A stretch of 64,000 nt of DNA from JAADFF01 sp013153035 (GTDB taxonomy: Bacteria; Coprothermobacterota; Coprothermobacteria; Coprothermobacterales; JAADFF01). Where the stretch lies: NCBI GenBank assembly GCA_026184435.1, contig CP046447.1. One strand, given 5' to 3'. Under the pieces are notes generated by a model that ran no database searches, was not told the origin of the DNA, and saw only the letters and a program-made list of their open reading frames with translations. Numbering within the stretch: the stretch's first letter is position 1; each line of letters opens with the position of its first letter. Position numbers and translations under genes: made by a program. This document shows positions 9,115 to 17,544 of the stretch, in pieces.

Positions 9115-10406
9115 TTCTCTTCAAAGCAGATTTAGCAATTGTAGATGTTAGAGGCAGAGAGGTTATAGATTCCCGTGGCAACCCTACTGTGGAAGCAGAG
9201 GTTGTACTTGAAGATGGAACAATTGGTGTTGGTATTGTTCCATCTGGTGCATCTACAGGTAAAAACGAGGCACTTGAGCTTCGTGATGGTGATGAACGCT
9301 TTGGTGGTAAGGGCGTGCTTCGCGCTGTCAGGCATATCAATGAAGATATTGCCGAACACATTATTGGCATGAATGTCTTTAATCAGCGTGCCATAGATCT
9401 TGCCATGCTGGAACTCGATGGAACCAAACAGAAGAGCAAACTTGGAGCCAATGCGATTCTCGCCGTATCCTTGGCTGTAGCACATGCTGCAGCTAATGCA
9501 CTGGGTATACCACTGTATAAGTATCTTGGTGGTGTCAATGCCTTTGTACTACCTGTTCCATTTATGAATGTTATCAATGGTGGTAAGCACGCCGATAACA
9601 ACCTAGACATGCAAGAGTTCATGATTGTTCCCGCTGGGGCTCCATCATTCAGAGAAGCTCTCAGATGGGGTGTTGAGGTTTATCAGTCTTTGAAGTCCCT
9701 TCTCAAGTCTAAAGGACTTTCTGTGGCAGTGGGAGACGAGGGCGGATTTGCACCTAACCTTGAAACCCACGAAGAGGCCCTTGATTTGCTCGTAGAGGCT
9801 ATTGAGAAAGCTGGCTATCGTCCCGGTGAAGATGTATTCCTTGCCATGGACCCAGCAGCCAGTGAATTCTATAAAGATGGTATCTATACTGTTGGGGGAG
9901 AAAAGTTAACAGCTAGAGATCTCGTAGGCCTTTACAAAGAGTTTGTTGATAAGTATCCTATCATATCCATTGAAGATGGTATGGCAGAAGATGACCTTGA
10001 AGGTTGGAAGATACTTACAGAAGAACTAGGTTGGAAGATTCAACTTGTTGGAGATGACATCTTTGTTACTAACAAAGATATTTTCTATGAAAAGGGTATA
10101 TCTCAGGATATAGCCAACGCTATTCTGATTAAGGTTAATCAGATAGGTTCTCTTACAGAGACACTCGATGTTATGCATATGGCAAAGAGAAATGGTTACA
10201 AAGCACAGGTTTCTCACCGTAGTGGAGAAACTGAGGATACTACCATTGCACACCTTGCAGTAGCTACAGGTTGCGGTCAGATTAAGACCGGTGCACCAGC
10301 TAGATCTGAACGTGTCGCCAAATACAATGAGCTTCTTCGTATAGAAGAAGACCTTGGTGAAGGAGCTGTATTCTTAGGTTTGAAGGGTATCCTCGGAGAC
10401 AAGTAA
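9111..10406 (+). CDS. eno: Enolase (phosphopyruvate hydratase)
   Basis: Interconverts 2-phosphoglycerate and phosphoenolpyruvate in glycolysis/gluconeogenesis. The 431-residue protein has the N-terminal loop SGASTGKNEALELRDGD, the GDEGGFAPN block, the metal-site Asp and Glu of IEDGMAEDD, the catalytic Lys in LIKVNQIGSLTE, and SHRSGETEDT. Translation is coupled to korC by an ATGA overlap, with GGAGGTGAAGGGG immediately upstream. A G/C-rich hairpin follows 20 bases after the stop. Confidence 0.97.
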   Translation: MILFKADLAIVDVRGREVIDSRGNPTVEAEVVLEDGTIGVGIVPSGASTGKNEALELRDGDERFGGKGVLRAVRHINEDIAEHIIGMNVFNQRAIDLAMLELDGTKQKSKLGANAILAVSLAVAHAAANALGIPLYKYLGGVNAFVLPVPFMNVINGGKHADNNLDMQEFMIVPAGAPSFREALRWGVEVYQSLKSLLKSKGLSVAVGDEGGFAPNLETHEEALDLLVEAIEKAGYRPGEDVFLAMDPAASEFYKDGIYTVGGEKLTARDLVGLYKEFVDKYPIISIEDGMAEDDLEGWKILTEELGWKIQLVGDDIFVTNKDIFYEKGISQDIANAILIKVNQIGSLTETLDVMHMAKRNGYKAQVSHRSGETEDTTIAHLAVATGCGQIKTGAPARSERVAKYNELLRIEEDLGEGAVFLGLKGILGDK

Positions 10407-10426
10407 ATTAGTTTTGCGCTAATAAT

Positions 10427-10450
10427 GGGGGTGGGGTAGACCCCACCCCT
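10427..10450 (+). terminator. Hairpin terminator after eno
   Basis: A perfect 9-bp stem GGGGTGGGG (10428-10436) / CCCCACCCC (10441-10449) with loop TAGA, closed by one extra G-T pair and followed by TTATTTAT. The stem is very stable and the T tract short. It separates the kor-eno unit from the next gene, whose ribosome site begins about 10 bases later. Confidence 0.8.
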
Positions 10451-10475
10451 TATTTATACGAAGGGAGGGTTTACC

Positions 10476-11669
10476 GTGGGAAAGTTTCTCATGAATGAAG
10501 AAGTAGATATATTATCTGGTCTCTCAACAGATGCCTATTTTCTTAGAACAGAAGAGGTTCTTGATGGTTTAAAACACTATCCACAAGTGGCAATGGAGTT
10601 ACATACTAAATCATTTCCATCTAAAGATTACGGCTTTGGTATTGTTGCAGGTTTATGGGAGATTGTTAAGCTTCTTGAGGGATTTCCTGTGGATATATAT
10701 ATGATTCCAGAGGGTAGTGTGTTTTTCCCCGGTGAACCCGTGATGTATATCGTTGGAAATTATAGGAACTTCTTGAGGTATGAAACAGCTATCATCGGTT
10801 TTGTATCTTCCATGAGTGCCATAGCCACTAAAGCTGCCCGTATCAAGCTTGCTGCAGAAAACAAACCTGTTTTTTCCTTTGGAACAAGAAGGGTACATCC
10901 CGCTATTGCACCAGCAGTGGAATATGCATCCTATATAGGTGGAGTTGATGGAGTTAGCAATGTTTCGGGAGCTAGAAAAATTGGTATTAAAGCTATAGGA
11001 ACAATGCCACATGCACTTATACTCGTCATGTCTGATCCTATAGAAGCTTTTATAGCATTTGATAAGTTTGTAGATCCTTCTGTACCCCGTATAGCTCTTG
11101 TAGATACATATGGTTATCCATTGAAAGAAACAGTAGAGGCCGCTAAAGTACTAAAAGATAAGCTGTATGGTGTTCGTATTGATACAAAAGACTTTATACA
11201 CATTATTGATATCATTCGCTGGGAATTAAAAAGATTAGGCTATGACAATGTAAAGATCACGCTTAGTGGTGGGCTAGACGAGTTTACTGTAAACAAATAC
11301 AAAGATTTAATTGATTCTTTTGGTGTAGGTACCCGTCTTGCTTCTGCCCGGGTGTTTGATTTTGCATTAAAAATAGTTGAAGTCAATGGTCAACCCAAGG
11401 CAAAGGTTAGCAATTACCCAGGGCAAAAAAGAATATATAGGAGAGTAGGGGCAGGACATATTGAAGACATTGTAAAATTGGCATCTTCCCAACCACCTCA
11501 GGAATATAAACCCCTTATGAAGCAAGTCATGAAAAAGGGTATTATTATAGAAAATATACCAACACCCCAAGACATTAGAGAGCATGTTAAAAAGGAACTT
11601 GAGAATCTTCCCTTTACGTATAAGGCCCTTGAGTTCTCAGAAAAATATCCCGTGATATTTGAACCCTAA
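10476..11669 (+). CDS. pncB: Nicotinate phosphoribosyltransferase
   Basis: NAD salvage: joins nicotinate to PRPP to form nicotinate mononucleotide. The 397-residue protein has the family blocks STDAYF near the start, SFGTRRVHPAIAP at about 130-142, a 'DTYGYPLKE' segment and 'GVRIDTKD'. It resembles the shorter archaeal/Thermotoga-like NAPRTase branch (COG1488). The start is GTG 10476 with AAGGGAGGG upstream. Its stop codon overlaps that of the convergent trkA-like gene by 4 bases. Confidence 0.88.
   Translation: MGKFLMNEEVDILSGLSTDAYFLRTEEVLDGLKHYPQVAMELHTKSFPSKDYGFGIVAGLWEIVKLLEGFPVDIYMIPEGSVFFPGEPVMYIVGNYRNFLRYETAIIGFVSSMSAIATKAARIKLAAENKPVFSFGTRRVHPAIAPAVEYASYIGGVDGVSNVSGARKIGIKAIGTMPHALILVMSDPIEAFIAFDKFVDPSVPRIALVDTYGYPLKETVEAAKVLKDKLYGVRIDTKDFIHIIDIIRWELKRLGYDNVKITLSGGLDEFTVNKYKDLIDSFGVGTRLASARVFDFALKIVEVNGQPKAKVSNYPGQKRIYRRVGAGHIEDIVKLASSQPPQEYKPLMKQVMKKGIIIENIPTPQDIREHVKKELENLPFTYKALEFSEKYPVIFEP
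11643..11660 (-). terminator. Possible weak trkA terminator inside pncB
   Basis: AAATATC (11643-11649) / GATATTT (11654-11660) with loop CCGT. On the - strand it is followed by further T residues (GATATTTTTC). It lies just past the trkA stop, within the convergent pncB 3' end. AT-rich and short, so only tentative. Confidence 0.3.
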
Positions 11670-13030
11670 GCTCCGATATGTGCTTTATATTCTTCAAGAT
11701 GTTCTCGGGCTCCCATAATAAGCAGCCTGTCTCCTTGTTTAAAAGTCTCATCAGGTGATGGAACCGGTATAAAATTGTTGTTTCGTATGATACCTACTAA
11801 GGTTAATCTATGAAACTCTCTTAAGCCGGATTCTCTTACTTTCTTACCTATAAGGGACTTCGGTACATATATGATAGACAGATACACACCTTCAAGCCCC
11901 ATCACTTTCCCCTCAAGCACCTGAAGAGCACTGCTACTACCTGATTCCTCTTCAGGTAGAACTATCTGTTTTTCACGGGTTTTAGCCTGAGTATACCTCA
12001 GACCTATTTTCATAAGAACCTTCATATGAGGAGCATTCAGCGCTTTAACAGCAAAATCCATAGCTCCAACATCCATACTATGGAATACAGCCATCAGGGA
12101 AGAGGCGAGGTCATCTCCTGTTGCTATCGTAGCAAGCATAGGCGGTCTACTAACTAAAGAGCGCAAAGCTTCTAAGCCAGTTTCATCAACAATATTCATG
12201 CTAGCGGCAAGTTTAGCATAATTCTTGGCAGCATTGACTTTAGTCTCATCTCTATCAATAGCAATAACATCATATCCCAAATCATATGCCTTTTTTACAA
12301 AGTTAAACCCAAATCGTCCCAGTCCGATACTAAGAACAGTACCTGATGTATCAAGGTCAACAAACTTTCTAACAAATGCATCGATAGCTGTGCTAGATGC
12401 GGCGAGTAGAAGCTTATCTCCTTCCTGAATTTCTTCATCGGCGGATGGAATAACAATGAGTTGTCCTTGACGTCTAATACCAATAAGGGTCATTTGAAAA
12501 TCTTCTCGAAGTCGCGAATGCCTAACAGCAACATTCCACAGTTTAGGTGGGGCATCTATTTCCAGTATAAACATGTCTATATATGTGCCTTGGAGGTCAT
12601 GAATAATGGCCTTTCCACCAAGCAGCTTAACATACGCCATAGCAACACCGGCATCTTTTTCTGGAGATATGATATTGTCAACTCCCATCTTCTCAAGTAT
12701 TCGGATGTGTTCTTCATCGGAAGCCTTAGCAATAATAGTGGATACACCAACTTCTTCAAGTTCCAGTACAGATATAGCAGAGGCTGATATATCTGTACCT
12801 ATAGCAACAACACCCACATCAGCATTTTCTGCACCAAGCTTTCTCAAAATCTGTTTGCCATCTGTCTTTATATCTGCAACAGCATATACACTAAGAAAAT
12901 CTTGTATATTTTCAATATTTTTAGGATTGTGGTCTATAGCTATAACATCGTGACCAAGATTAGCGGCCTTTTTAGCAAACATAGATCCAAATCGTCCGAG
13001 ACCAATAACAACAACTGTTTTCTTTGCCAT
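11666..13030 (-). CDS. trkA: TrkA-like potassium uptake/RCK protein with two tandem modules
   Basis: A 454-residue cytosolic regulator of K+ (or Na+) transporters. It has two complete RCK modules: an N-terminal Rossmann core with VVIGLGRFGSMFAKKA and a TrkA_C domain (about 140-220), then a second LSIGLGRFGFNFVKKA core (about 228 on) and a second TrkA_C domain at the C-terminus. The tandem layout matches TrkA rather than single-module KtrA. No TrkH/KtrB membrane partner lies in this window. The - strand gene has its own promoter and converges on pncB with a 4-base stop overlap. Confidence 0.9.
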   Translation of the reverse strand: MAKKTVVVIGLGRFGSMFAKKAANLGHDVIAIDHNPKNIENIQDFLSVYAVADIKTDGKQILRKLGAENADVGVVAIGTDISASAISVLELEEVGVSTIIAKASDEEHIRILEKMGVDNIISPEKDAGVAMAYVKLLGGKAIIHDLQGTYIDMFILEIDAPPKLWNVAVRHSRLREDFQMTLIGIRRQGQLIVIPSADEEIQEGDKLLLAASSTAIDAFVRKFVDLDTSGTVLSIGLGRFGFNFVKKAYDLGYDVIAIDRDETKVNAAKNYAKLAASMNIVDETGLEALRSLVSRPPMLATIATGDDLASSLMAVFHSMDVGAMDFAVKALNAPHMKVLMKIGLRYTQAKTREKQIVLPEEESGSSSALQVLEGKVMGLEGVYLSIIYVPKSLIGKKVRESGLREFHRLTLVGIIRNNNFIPVPSPDETFKQGDRLLIMGAREHLEEYKAHIGA

Positions 13031-13057
13031 ATCATATACCTCCTTTATAACAATGAC

Positions 13058-13085
13058 ATTATATAAAATTACAAGGTAAGTTCAA
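13058..13085 (-). promoter_or_regulatory. Sigma-70-type promoter for trkA
   Basis: On the - strand, TTGAAC (plus 13080-13085) and TATAAT (plus 13058-13063) are separated by 16 bases. The -10 lies about 28 bases upstream of the trkA start, and AAAGGAGGT precedes the ATG. Hexamers and spacing are good; activity is inferred. Confidence 0.65.
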
Positions 13086-13107
13086 GGGGTAGATGGCTCA
13101 TATAGAC

Positions 13108-13139
13108 AAATGTCACAATAGGCACATTTTGTGACATTT
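13108..13139. promoter_or_regulatory. Perfect 11-bp inverted repeat upstream of the recombinase gene (operator-like)
   Basis: AAATGTCACAA (13108-13118) and TTGTGACATTT (13129-13139) are perfect reverse complements with a 10-base spacer. They lie between the divergent trkA and xer genes, just upstream of a TATGAT hexamer (13145-13150) that could be the xer -10. Position and symmetry suit a dimeric repressor/activator site; an AT-rich hairpin is the alternative. The half-site TGTGACA resembles CRP/FNR-family half-sites, but the orientation is inverted relative to a canonical CRP site. Confidence 0.5.
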
Positions 13140-13191
13140 TATGATATGATACTACTGCCACGGAAATAATCTTATTGGGGAGGCAATGCCT

Positions 13192-14025
13192 ATGAAGATT
13201 ACAGAGGATATTTTGAAAGAACCTGACGCCCTGATTGATGCATTTGCCGATTGGCTATATTTACATAAGGCAAACTCGCCATCATCCGTTCAATGGAAAC
13301 GCTATATCATTCGCAAAATGCTAATAGATATTATGGACGGAGACCCAAGAAACTACACAAGACTACTTCCTTTTATAAGGTCTCTTGAGGTTGATACCCA
13401 AAAAACATATATGTATGTTATTAGACAGTTTTATCAGTGGCTTGCCAGTGCATTTCGTGAAGCTGGTAATCTACAGCTGTACGATGAGTTTACAGAGTTT
13501 GCCGAAGATATACGAGTACCCCGTGGAAGTAAGCGTCCACAGTGGTTAACTATCGAGGAAGCACAAAAACTATTAGAAACTGCCAAGGAAGAAAGAGATC
13601 CAAGAAAATATGCTGTCATTAAGTTTATGCTCTCTACCGGTCTCCGTGTATCAGAATTTGTATCTATGGAACTGACAGATTTTAAGAAAGATGGTCACTC
13701 CTATCTACTGAGAATACGGGGAAAAGGTAATAAAGAACGTATCCTCCGAATATCGGAGGATTTGTATAAACTCCTTGTAGACAGTGGCTGGTTTAATAAA
13801 AAGGTTCATAGGCGAACTATTCATCGATGGATATCCGACATTGGCAAAAAAATTGGCATAGATGTGCATCCCCACACACTTAGACATACGTTTGCCCATA
13901 CACTCCTTGAACGAGGTGAATCATTGGCGATGATTCAAGCACTGCTGGGACACTCCTCTATTTCTACCACAGGAAGGTACGTGAGGGAAAGTTCTGCAGA
14001 GGTTATGTTAGGGAGAGATTGGTAA
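13192..14025 (+). CDS. xer: Tyrosine recombinase, XerC/XerD-like
   Basis: A 277-residue site-specific recombinase with an N-terminal SAM-like core-binding domain and a C-terminal catalytic domain. The full active-site set is present: Arg152 (TGLRVSE), Lys178 (RGKGNK), His228 and Arg231 (HPHTLRH), His254 (LLGHSS) and the Tyr263 nucleophile (TTGRYV). The compact size fits a single-protein XerA/XerC-type dimer resolvase; a mobile-element integrase is possible, but no element or att repeats are visible. The start is ATG 13192, which sits 8 bases after GGAGG; ATG 13186 is only 2 bases from it. It is monocistronic. Confidence 0.88.
   Translation: MKITEDILKEPDALIDAFADWLYLHKANSPSSVQWKRYIIRKMLIDIMDGDPRNYTRLLPFIRSLEVDTQKTYMYVIRQFYQWLASAFREAGNLQLYDEFTEFAEDIRVPRGSKRPQWLTIEEAQKLLETAKEERDPRKYAVIKFMLSTGLRVSEFVSMELTDFKKDGHSYLLRIRGKGNKERILRISEDLYKLLVDSGWFNKKVHRRTIHRWISDIGKKIGIDVHPHTLRHTFAHTLLERGESLAMIQALLGHSSISTTGRYVRESSAEVMLGRDW
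13741..13761 (+). repeat. Short intragenic hairpin in xer
   Basis: ATCCTCCGA (13741-13749) and TCGGAGGAT (13753-13761) are perfect complements around a 3-base loop. An arm this short is not rare by chance in a 64-kb window, so no function is claimed. Confidence 0.5.
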
Positions 14026-14032
14026 AAATAAA

Positions 14033-14054
14033 GGCCCCCATGAATATGGGGGCT
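14033..14054 (-). terminator. Bidirectional terminator between xer and the pilus operon
   Basis: The stem GGCCCCCAT (14033-14041) / ATGGGGGCT (14046-14054) has loop GAAT. On the - strand it is followed by TTTATTTTTACC, a good terminator for the pilus operon. On the + strand the downstream CCTTGTTTGATTT is weaker but could stop xer transcripts 8 bases after the xer stop. Confidence 0.8.
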
Positions 14055-14080
14055 CCTTGTTTGATTTATAAAAGATTAGA

Positions 14081-14527
14081 TTATGGGCAGGTAGAAGTTA
14101 CAGGTGCGTCAGGACCAACTTTAAAATACAATGTATAAGCCTGGCTTCCTGTTTCAAGTTCATATGCAATAACATTTGTATTATCAATAGATGTAGAAGA
14201 ATTCACTACTTCAAAAGGCAAACCACTAAAAGGATCTTTGGGTTCAGAATCGAAATACTTATTAAAATCCGCTCCCCAATCAGTTGTTATCCAATCTTTT
14301 AACGGCTTTTTGGAGTCAGGGGCCGGTGGATATGTATAGCTTGGCCCATTAGTTGTTCTATAAACCTCCAATGCCATTTTCAAGTTAGCAATTGTAGAGC
14401 AATAAGCCTTTACCTTAGCCTGCTCAATCCCCTCAAAGTATCTGGGAATAGCTACAGCAAGTAGAATACCCAAGATAATGATAACTACTAAGAGTTCAAT
14501 GAGTGTAAAACCTCTTTCTCTTCTCAT
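14081..14527 (-). CDS. Type IV prepilin / pseudopilin
   Basis: A 148-residue class III signal-peptide protein. A short basic leader MRRERG is followed by FTLIELLVVIIILGILLAVAIPR, with the cleavage/methylation site G|F and the +5 Glu present. The globular part contains two Cys residues, one after the helix (AYCST) and one near the C-terminus (TSTCP), as in a D-region disulfide. The start is ATG 14527 because AAAGGAGGT lies 11-12 bases upstream; an in-frame ATG at 14557 would swallow that site. It is the last gene of the - strand pilus operon and possibly the major pilin. Confidence 0.9.
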   Translation of the reverse strand: MRRERGFTLIELLVVIIILGILLAVAIPRYFEGIEQAKVKAYCSTIANLKMALEVYRTTNGPSYTYPPAPDSKKPLKDWITTDWGADFNKYFDSEPKDPFSGLPFEVVNSSTSIDNTNVIAYELETGSQAYTLYFKVGPDAPVTSTCP

Positions 14528-14592
14528 AATGCAAGACCTCCTTTCATATTTATGCAATGTGGTAATATTCTACCACTTTTAGAACCATTCTA

Positions 14593-15264
14593 TCAAAACC
14601 ATTTAGAAACCCGTACTTGTTTTTTACCTGTACCCTTAGCCGCTGCTCTCTCGGGCCACAGGTTGACATAATGTTTAAGCCCATTTGCGAGCTGCTTAAT
14701 AAATTCATTTTCGGGCTTCCATTTCTTTATACTATCATCGGTTTCCTCTTCTACAATTTTACGTCCCTCTGGTGTCAGTGGTGCCCTACGCAGGGTTAAC
14801 AGCCCTGCAACAATAGGAGCGCCGAAAATCCACGACCACATAAGATACGGATATACTGATGTACCCTTCAGTGCTAAAAATGGTATCCAACCCACAAGAA
14901 CAACAACCCATGCTATAGCCGAAATAACATTTATTCTTCTCTCGGCTTCAAGGTCATAATAGTCTTTAACAGCACTTCGGAGGATGCTGAAAAACTTTGC
15001 CTCTATTTCTTTGAGGTCTTCTACTAACACTTTTATTTCTTTCTTATCCTTTGCCCGCTCCATACCAAAAGCTTGAAGGAGAATTCGGTCATACACTGGG
15101 ATATCTTCCATAAGTCTCTCATGATCCACAACAATTTTATCGCCTCGGTCCTGTAATATGCCTCGTTTCATCATATCTTCAAGAGCAAACGCCATAAGCG
15201 TTATATCATCTTCTCTTACGACAAGATAACGTTTTTCCGTATTAGAAACATGACTTTTCTCCAT
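14593..15264 (-). CDS. Unknown membrane protein in pilus operon
   Basis: I do not recognise this 223-residue protein. The N-terminal 90 residues look like a winged-helix-type fold ('REDDITLMAFALEDMMKRGIL') followed by a charged helical segment. Two membrane-spanning stretches lie at about 120-140 ('VISAIAWVVVLVGWIPFLAL') and 148-163, and a basic/acidic cytosolic tail follows. The layout faintly resembles the C-terminal half of DUF2207-type membrane proteins, but I would not name it. It lies between pilO and the terminal prepilin, so a role in pilus assembly or regulation is inferred from position only. The start is ATG 15264, 6 bases after GGGGGG. Confidence 0.7.
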   Translation of the reverse strand: MEKSHVSNTEKRYLVVREDDITLMAFALEDMMKRGILQDRGDKIVVDHERLMEDIPVYDRILLQAFGMERAKDKKEIKVLVEDLKEIEAKFFSILRSAVKDYYDLEAERRINVISAIAWVVVLVGWIPFLALKGTSVYPYLMWSWIFGAPIVAGLLTLRRAPLTPEGRKIVEEETDDSIKKWKPENEFIKQLANGLKHYVNLWPERAAAKGTGKKQVRVSKWF

Positions 15265-15275
15265 TAACATCCCCC

Positions 15276-15821
15276 CTACTTTATGTCCCATACATTATCG
15301 GCAATATCTGTAACATACGGCAATGTAATACCAAATGAAACTGAATAGCCCTGGCCAGAATATTTTATCGAAGGAGCATTAGATATCTCACTCCACTTTT
15401 CTTGAGATTCTACTGTGTTAATGATGCTTAATATACGAGAATATTTATCGGTGGAAAATGATATATCCAGCCTAACAATCTCATACTTGTCTGTTACCTT
15501 TTCAACATTAGATACCTTAAGAGAATAGGCAATAGAATTAGTATCTAGGGCACCTGTTATGTCATCAATGTATTGTTTGGCTTCCTTTTGGAGAAGAAGT
15601 TTTTCGTTCAATCTTTCGAAGAAAGCTTGCAATTTAGGAATAGAAGCCTTTTTTGATTGAAGTTCACCAATTCGTGTTGTTAACGTGGTAATCTGCTTGT
15701 CTTTAGCTTGAATATCCTTCTCTACCTCTCTAATCTGCCAATATAAATACCCTTGTACAGATAGAACAGCAACCACTACCAAAATAACAAGTATCCATAA
15801 TATTCTTTCAACTTTTCTCAT
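15276..15821 (-). CDS. pilO: PilO-like inner-membrane pilus assembly protein
   Basis: 181 residues: one N-terminal membrane helix (about 7-28), a coiled coil (about 30-80), and a C-terminal region of alternating strands and helices compatible with the ferredoxin-like fold of PilO/GspM. It follows the PilM-PilN fusion with a 4-base overlap, matching the universal pilM-pilN-pilO order. The sequence is divergent, so the name rests on architecture plus order. Confidence 0.75.
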   Translation of the reverse strand: MRKVERILWILVILVVVAVLSVQGYLYWQIREVEKDIQAKDKQITTLTTRIGELQSKKASIPKLQAFFERLNEKLLLQKEAKQYIDDITGALDTNSIAYSLKVSNVEKVTDKYEIVRLDISFSTDKYSRILSIINTVESQEKWSEISNAPSIKYSGQGYSVSFGITLPYVTDIADNVWDIK

Positions 15822-17110
15822 TTTAAACTCACTCCTATATTTAAGAGAAAGACATTGGTCTTTTTATCAGCTGTTTTGCTAGTAGAGTATACAATAACCC
15901 TTTGAAATAAATTGGAAGATTTAAAGGCGGAAAGAGCTCTAAGCATATCTTCCTCCTGATAAAACTTTACTGTTACCTGTAGCATAGAAGATGTACCATT
16001 TATCGAAATTAATGTTCCCCTATTTCCAAAGATAAGTCTACCTAGTTCTACATAATATTGCCAGTATCGATGTGGGTTATTTTCTATGAAGGCCAATTTG
16101 CCTAATGCTTCTCTTTGTTTTAGCAAGCGATTGTATTCTTCTTCATAAGGTAGAAGCTTAGAGATCTCCTCATTCAGAATCATTAACTGCCTCTGCTTTG
16201 TTTCTTGCTCCAATTTCAAAGCTAACAGATTTTGATAGGTTAAATTTATACTACCTAAGCCAAATAGTATAGTAGCAATTAAGACTATTGTAGTATAAAA
16301 CACCCTTCTAGCAACCCTCTGCTCTTCTTTGTAGAGCTCAGGAACAAACACATACATAGGATGGCCTGACACACCAAGATTCCATGCCGCCCTAAGAACA
16401 GCTTCATGAGTGTCCTCAGCAGCGATAGACATAAGACTGCTAAAAGACTCGATTTCATAGGAGGAATATCGTCTAAGGGCTTCAATGATGGTAGGATCAT
16501 CTCTAGTTATAGATGCTACAAACACTTTAACAGGGTTGGGAAAGTTTCGAATAATCGCTTCATCAATGTTAGATAGAAAATCTGTAATGTCTCTTTCAGA
16601 AAATCCAACATCGGTTATCATATCCCTATGGCCTATATTGATGTTTCTTCCATATATAGGCTTACCATTCTTATAAAATATTAGGTCAGACTGATTGTCA
16701 CCAACAAATACCACTCCAAAATCCTTTTCCTCTGATAAGTCTTTTACAAGCTCTGCAACCACACCAACAAGTACTACAGCTGCAAACAGTTTGACCCCAG
16801 ATTCTTTTTTTACCTCCGTGTAAATCTCATTGAGATGCTCCTTTTTTATTCCTATAGCCAGTACACGAACATAGTCATTTGTTTCGTCTATGATTTCCCA
16901 ATTAATATCTGGTGTACCTCCAGCTATTGCAGCATAACTAAGGTATTCTGTTACTATAGCCTCTTCTAATTCTTTCCTTTTCATCTTTGGGAAAGACATA
17001 TAGCGAATAATCGTGTCCTGAGGCTTTAGCAGATATACTCCCTGTTTACGAAAAGAGTATATATATGAATGCCTGTCTGATATAGAAATACGATTGTTTC
17101 TACCCTTCAC
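15818..17110 (-). CDS. PilM-PilN fusion (GspL-like) pilus assembly protein
   Basis: The 430-residue protein has two parts. Residues 1 to about 265 resemble a degenerate actin-like PilM domain ('FGVVFVGDNQSDLIFYKNGKPIYGRNINIG' pattern, short of the usual ~350 residues). This is followed by one membrane helix at about 275-295 and a coiled coil plus small beta-alpha domain of the PilN type ('TLISINGTSSMLQVTVKFY'). In most bacteria PilM and PilN are separate; a cytoplasmic actin-like domain joined to a membrane helix is the GspL layout. Neighbours are prepilin upstream and PilO downstream, both with 4-base overlaps. Confidence 0.75.
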   Translation of the reverse strand: MKGRNNRISISDRHSYIYSFRKQGVYLLKPQDTIIRYMSFPKMKRKELEEAIVTEYLSYAAIAGGTPDINWEIIDETNDYVRVLAIGIKKEHLNEIYTEVKKESGVKLFAAVVLVGVVAELVKDLSEEKDFGVVFVGDNQSDLIFYKNGKPIYGRNINIGHRDMITDVGFSERDITDFLSNIDEAIIRNFPNPVKVFVASITRDDPTIIEALRRYSSYEIESFSSLMSIAAEDTHEAVLRAAWNLGVSGHPMYVFVPELYKEEQRVARRVFYTTIVLIATILFGLGSINLTYQNLLALKLEQETKQRQLMILNEEISKLLPYEEEYNRLLKQREALGKLAFIENNPHRYWQYYVELGRLIFGNRGTLISINGTSSMLQVTVKFYQEEDMLRALSAFKSSNLFQRVIVYSTSKTADKKTNVFLLNIGVSLK

Positions 17111-17541
17111 TGTCTATCAACTCCTATTAAACAACCTGGATAAACTTCGTTTTTAACAGTTTGACTAACACCTAGCTTATATGAAAACACTTTACCATTT
17201 GTCCTAATAGGACAATATCTAATAATGTCTGTGCTAACATTGCCACTACAGTTACTTGTAGTTTCTATATAGATTTCATGGCTTGTATATGGGTCAGTCA
17301 AATGAATATCAAGTAGAGTTTCTATAGAAGCGGTAGAAATATTATCTGGATAGGCTCTACTAACAATATCTTTTTCCTTTTCTATTTCAAGATATGTTCT
17401 GATAGCGCGTAAAAATCCACAGTATGTTGACGGTTTACTTTCATGAAATATAGGAGTAAATCTTGGAACAATAGCAAGCAACAAAACACCTAAAATAACT
17501 AACACTACTAATAACTCAATAAGTGTATAACCTTGTTGCAT
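17107..17541 (-). CDS. Type IV prepilin / minor pseudopilin
   Basis: 144 residues starting MQQGYTLIELLVVLVILGVL: prepilin-peptidase site G|Y with Glu at +5 and a long hydrophobic helix. The globular domain holds four Cys residues (STYCGF, SNCSG, RYCPI, PGCLI), so two disulfides are likely and it differs clearly from the other prepilin. It lies between pilC and the PilM-PilN fusion in the assembly-gene core, which fits a minor or priming pilin. No prepilin peptidase is present in the window. Confidence 0.88.
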   Translation of the reverse strand: MQQGYTLIELLVVLVILGVLLLAIVPRFTPIFHESKPSTYCGFLRAIRTYLEIEKEKDIVSRAYPDNISTASIETLLDIHLTDPYTSHEIYIETTSNCSGNVSTDIIRYCPIRTNGKVFSYKLGVSQTVKNEVYPGCLIGVDRQ

Positions 17542-17544
17542 AAC

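Noticed and set aside
13192..14025. Tyrosine recombinase as an integrase of a mobile element
   Set aside because: No att-like direct repeats, no adjacent tRNA target, no phage or transposon genes; neighbours are housekeeping. A Xer resolvase is simpler.
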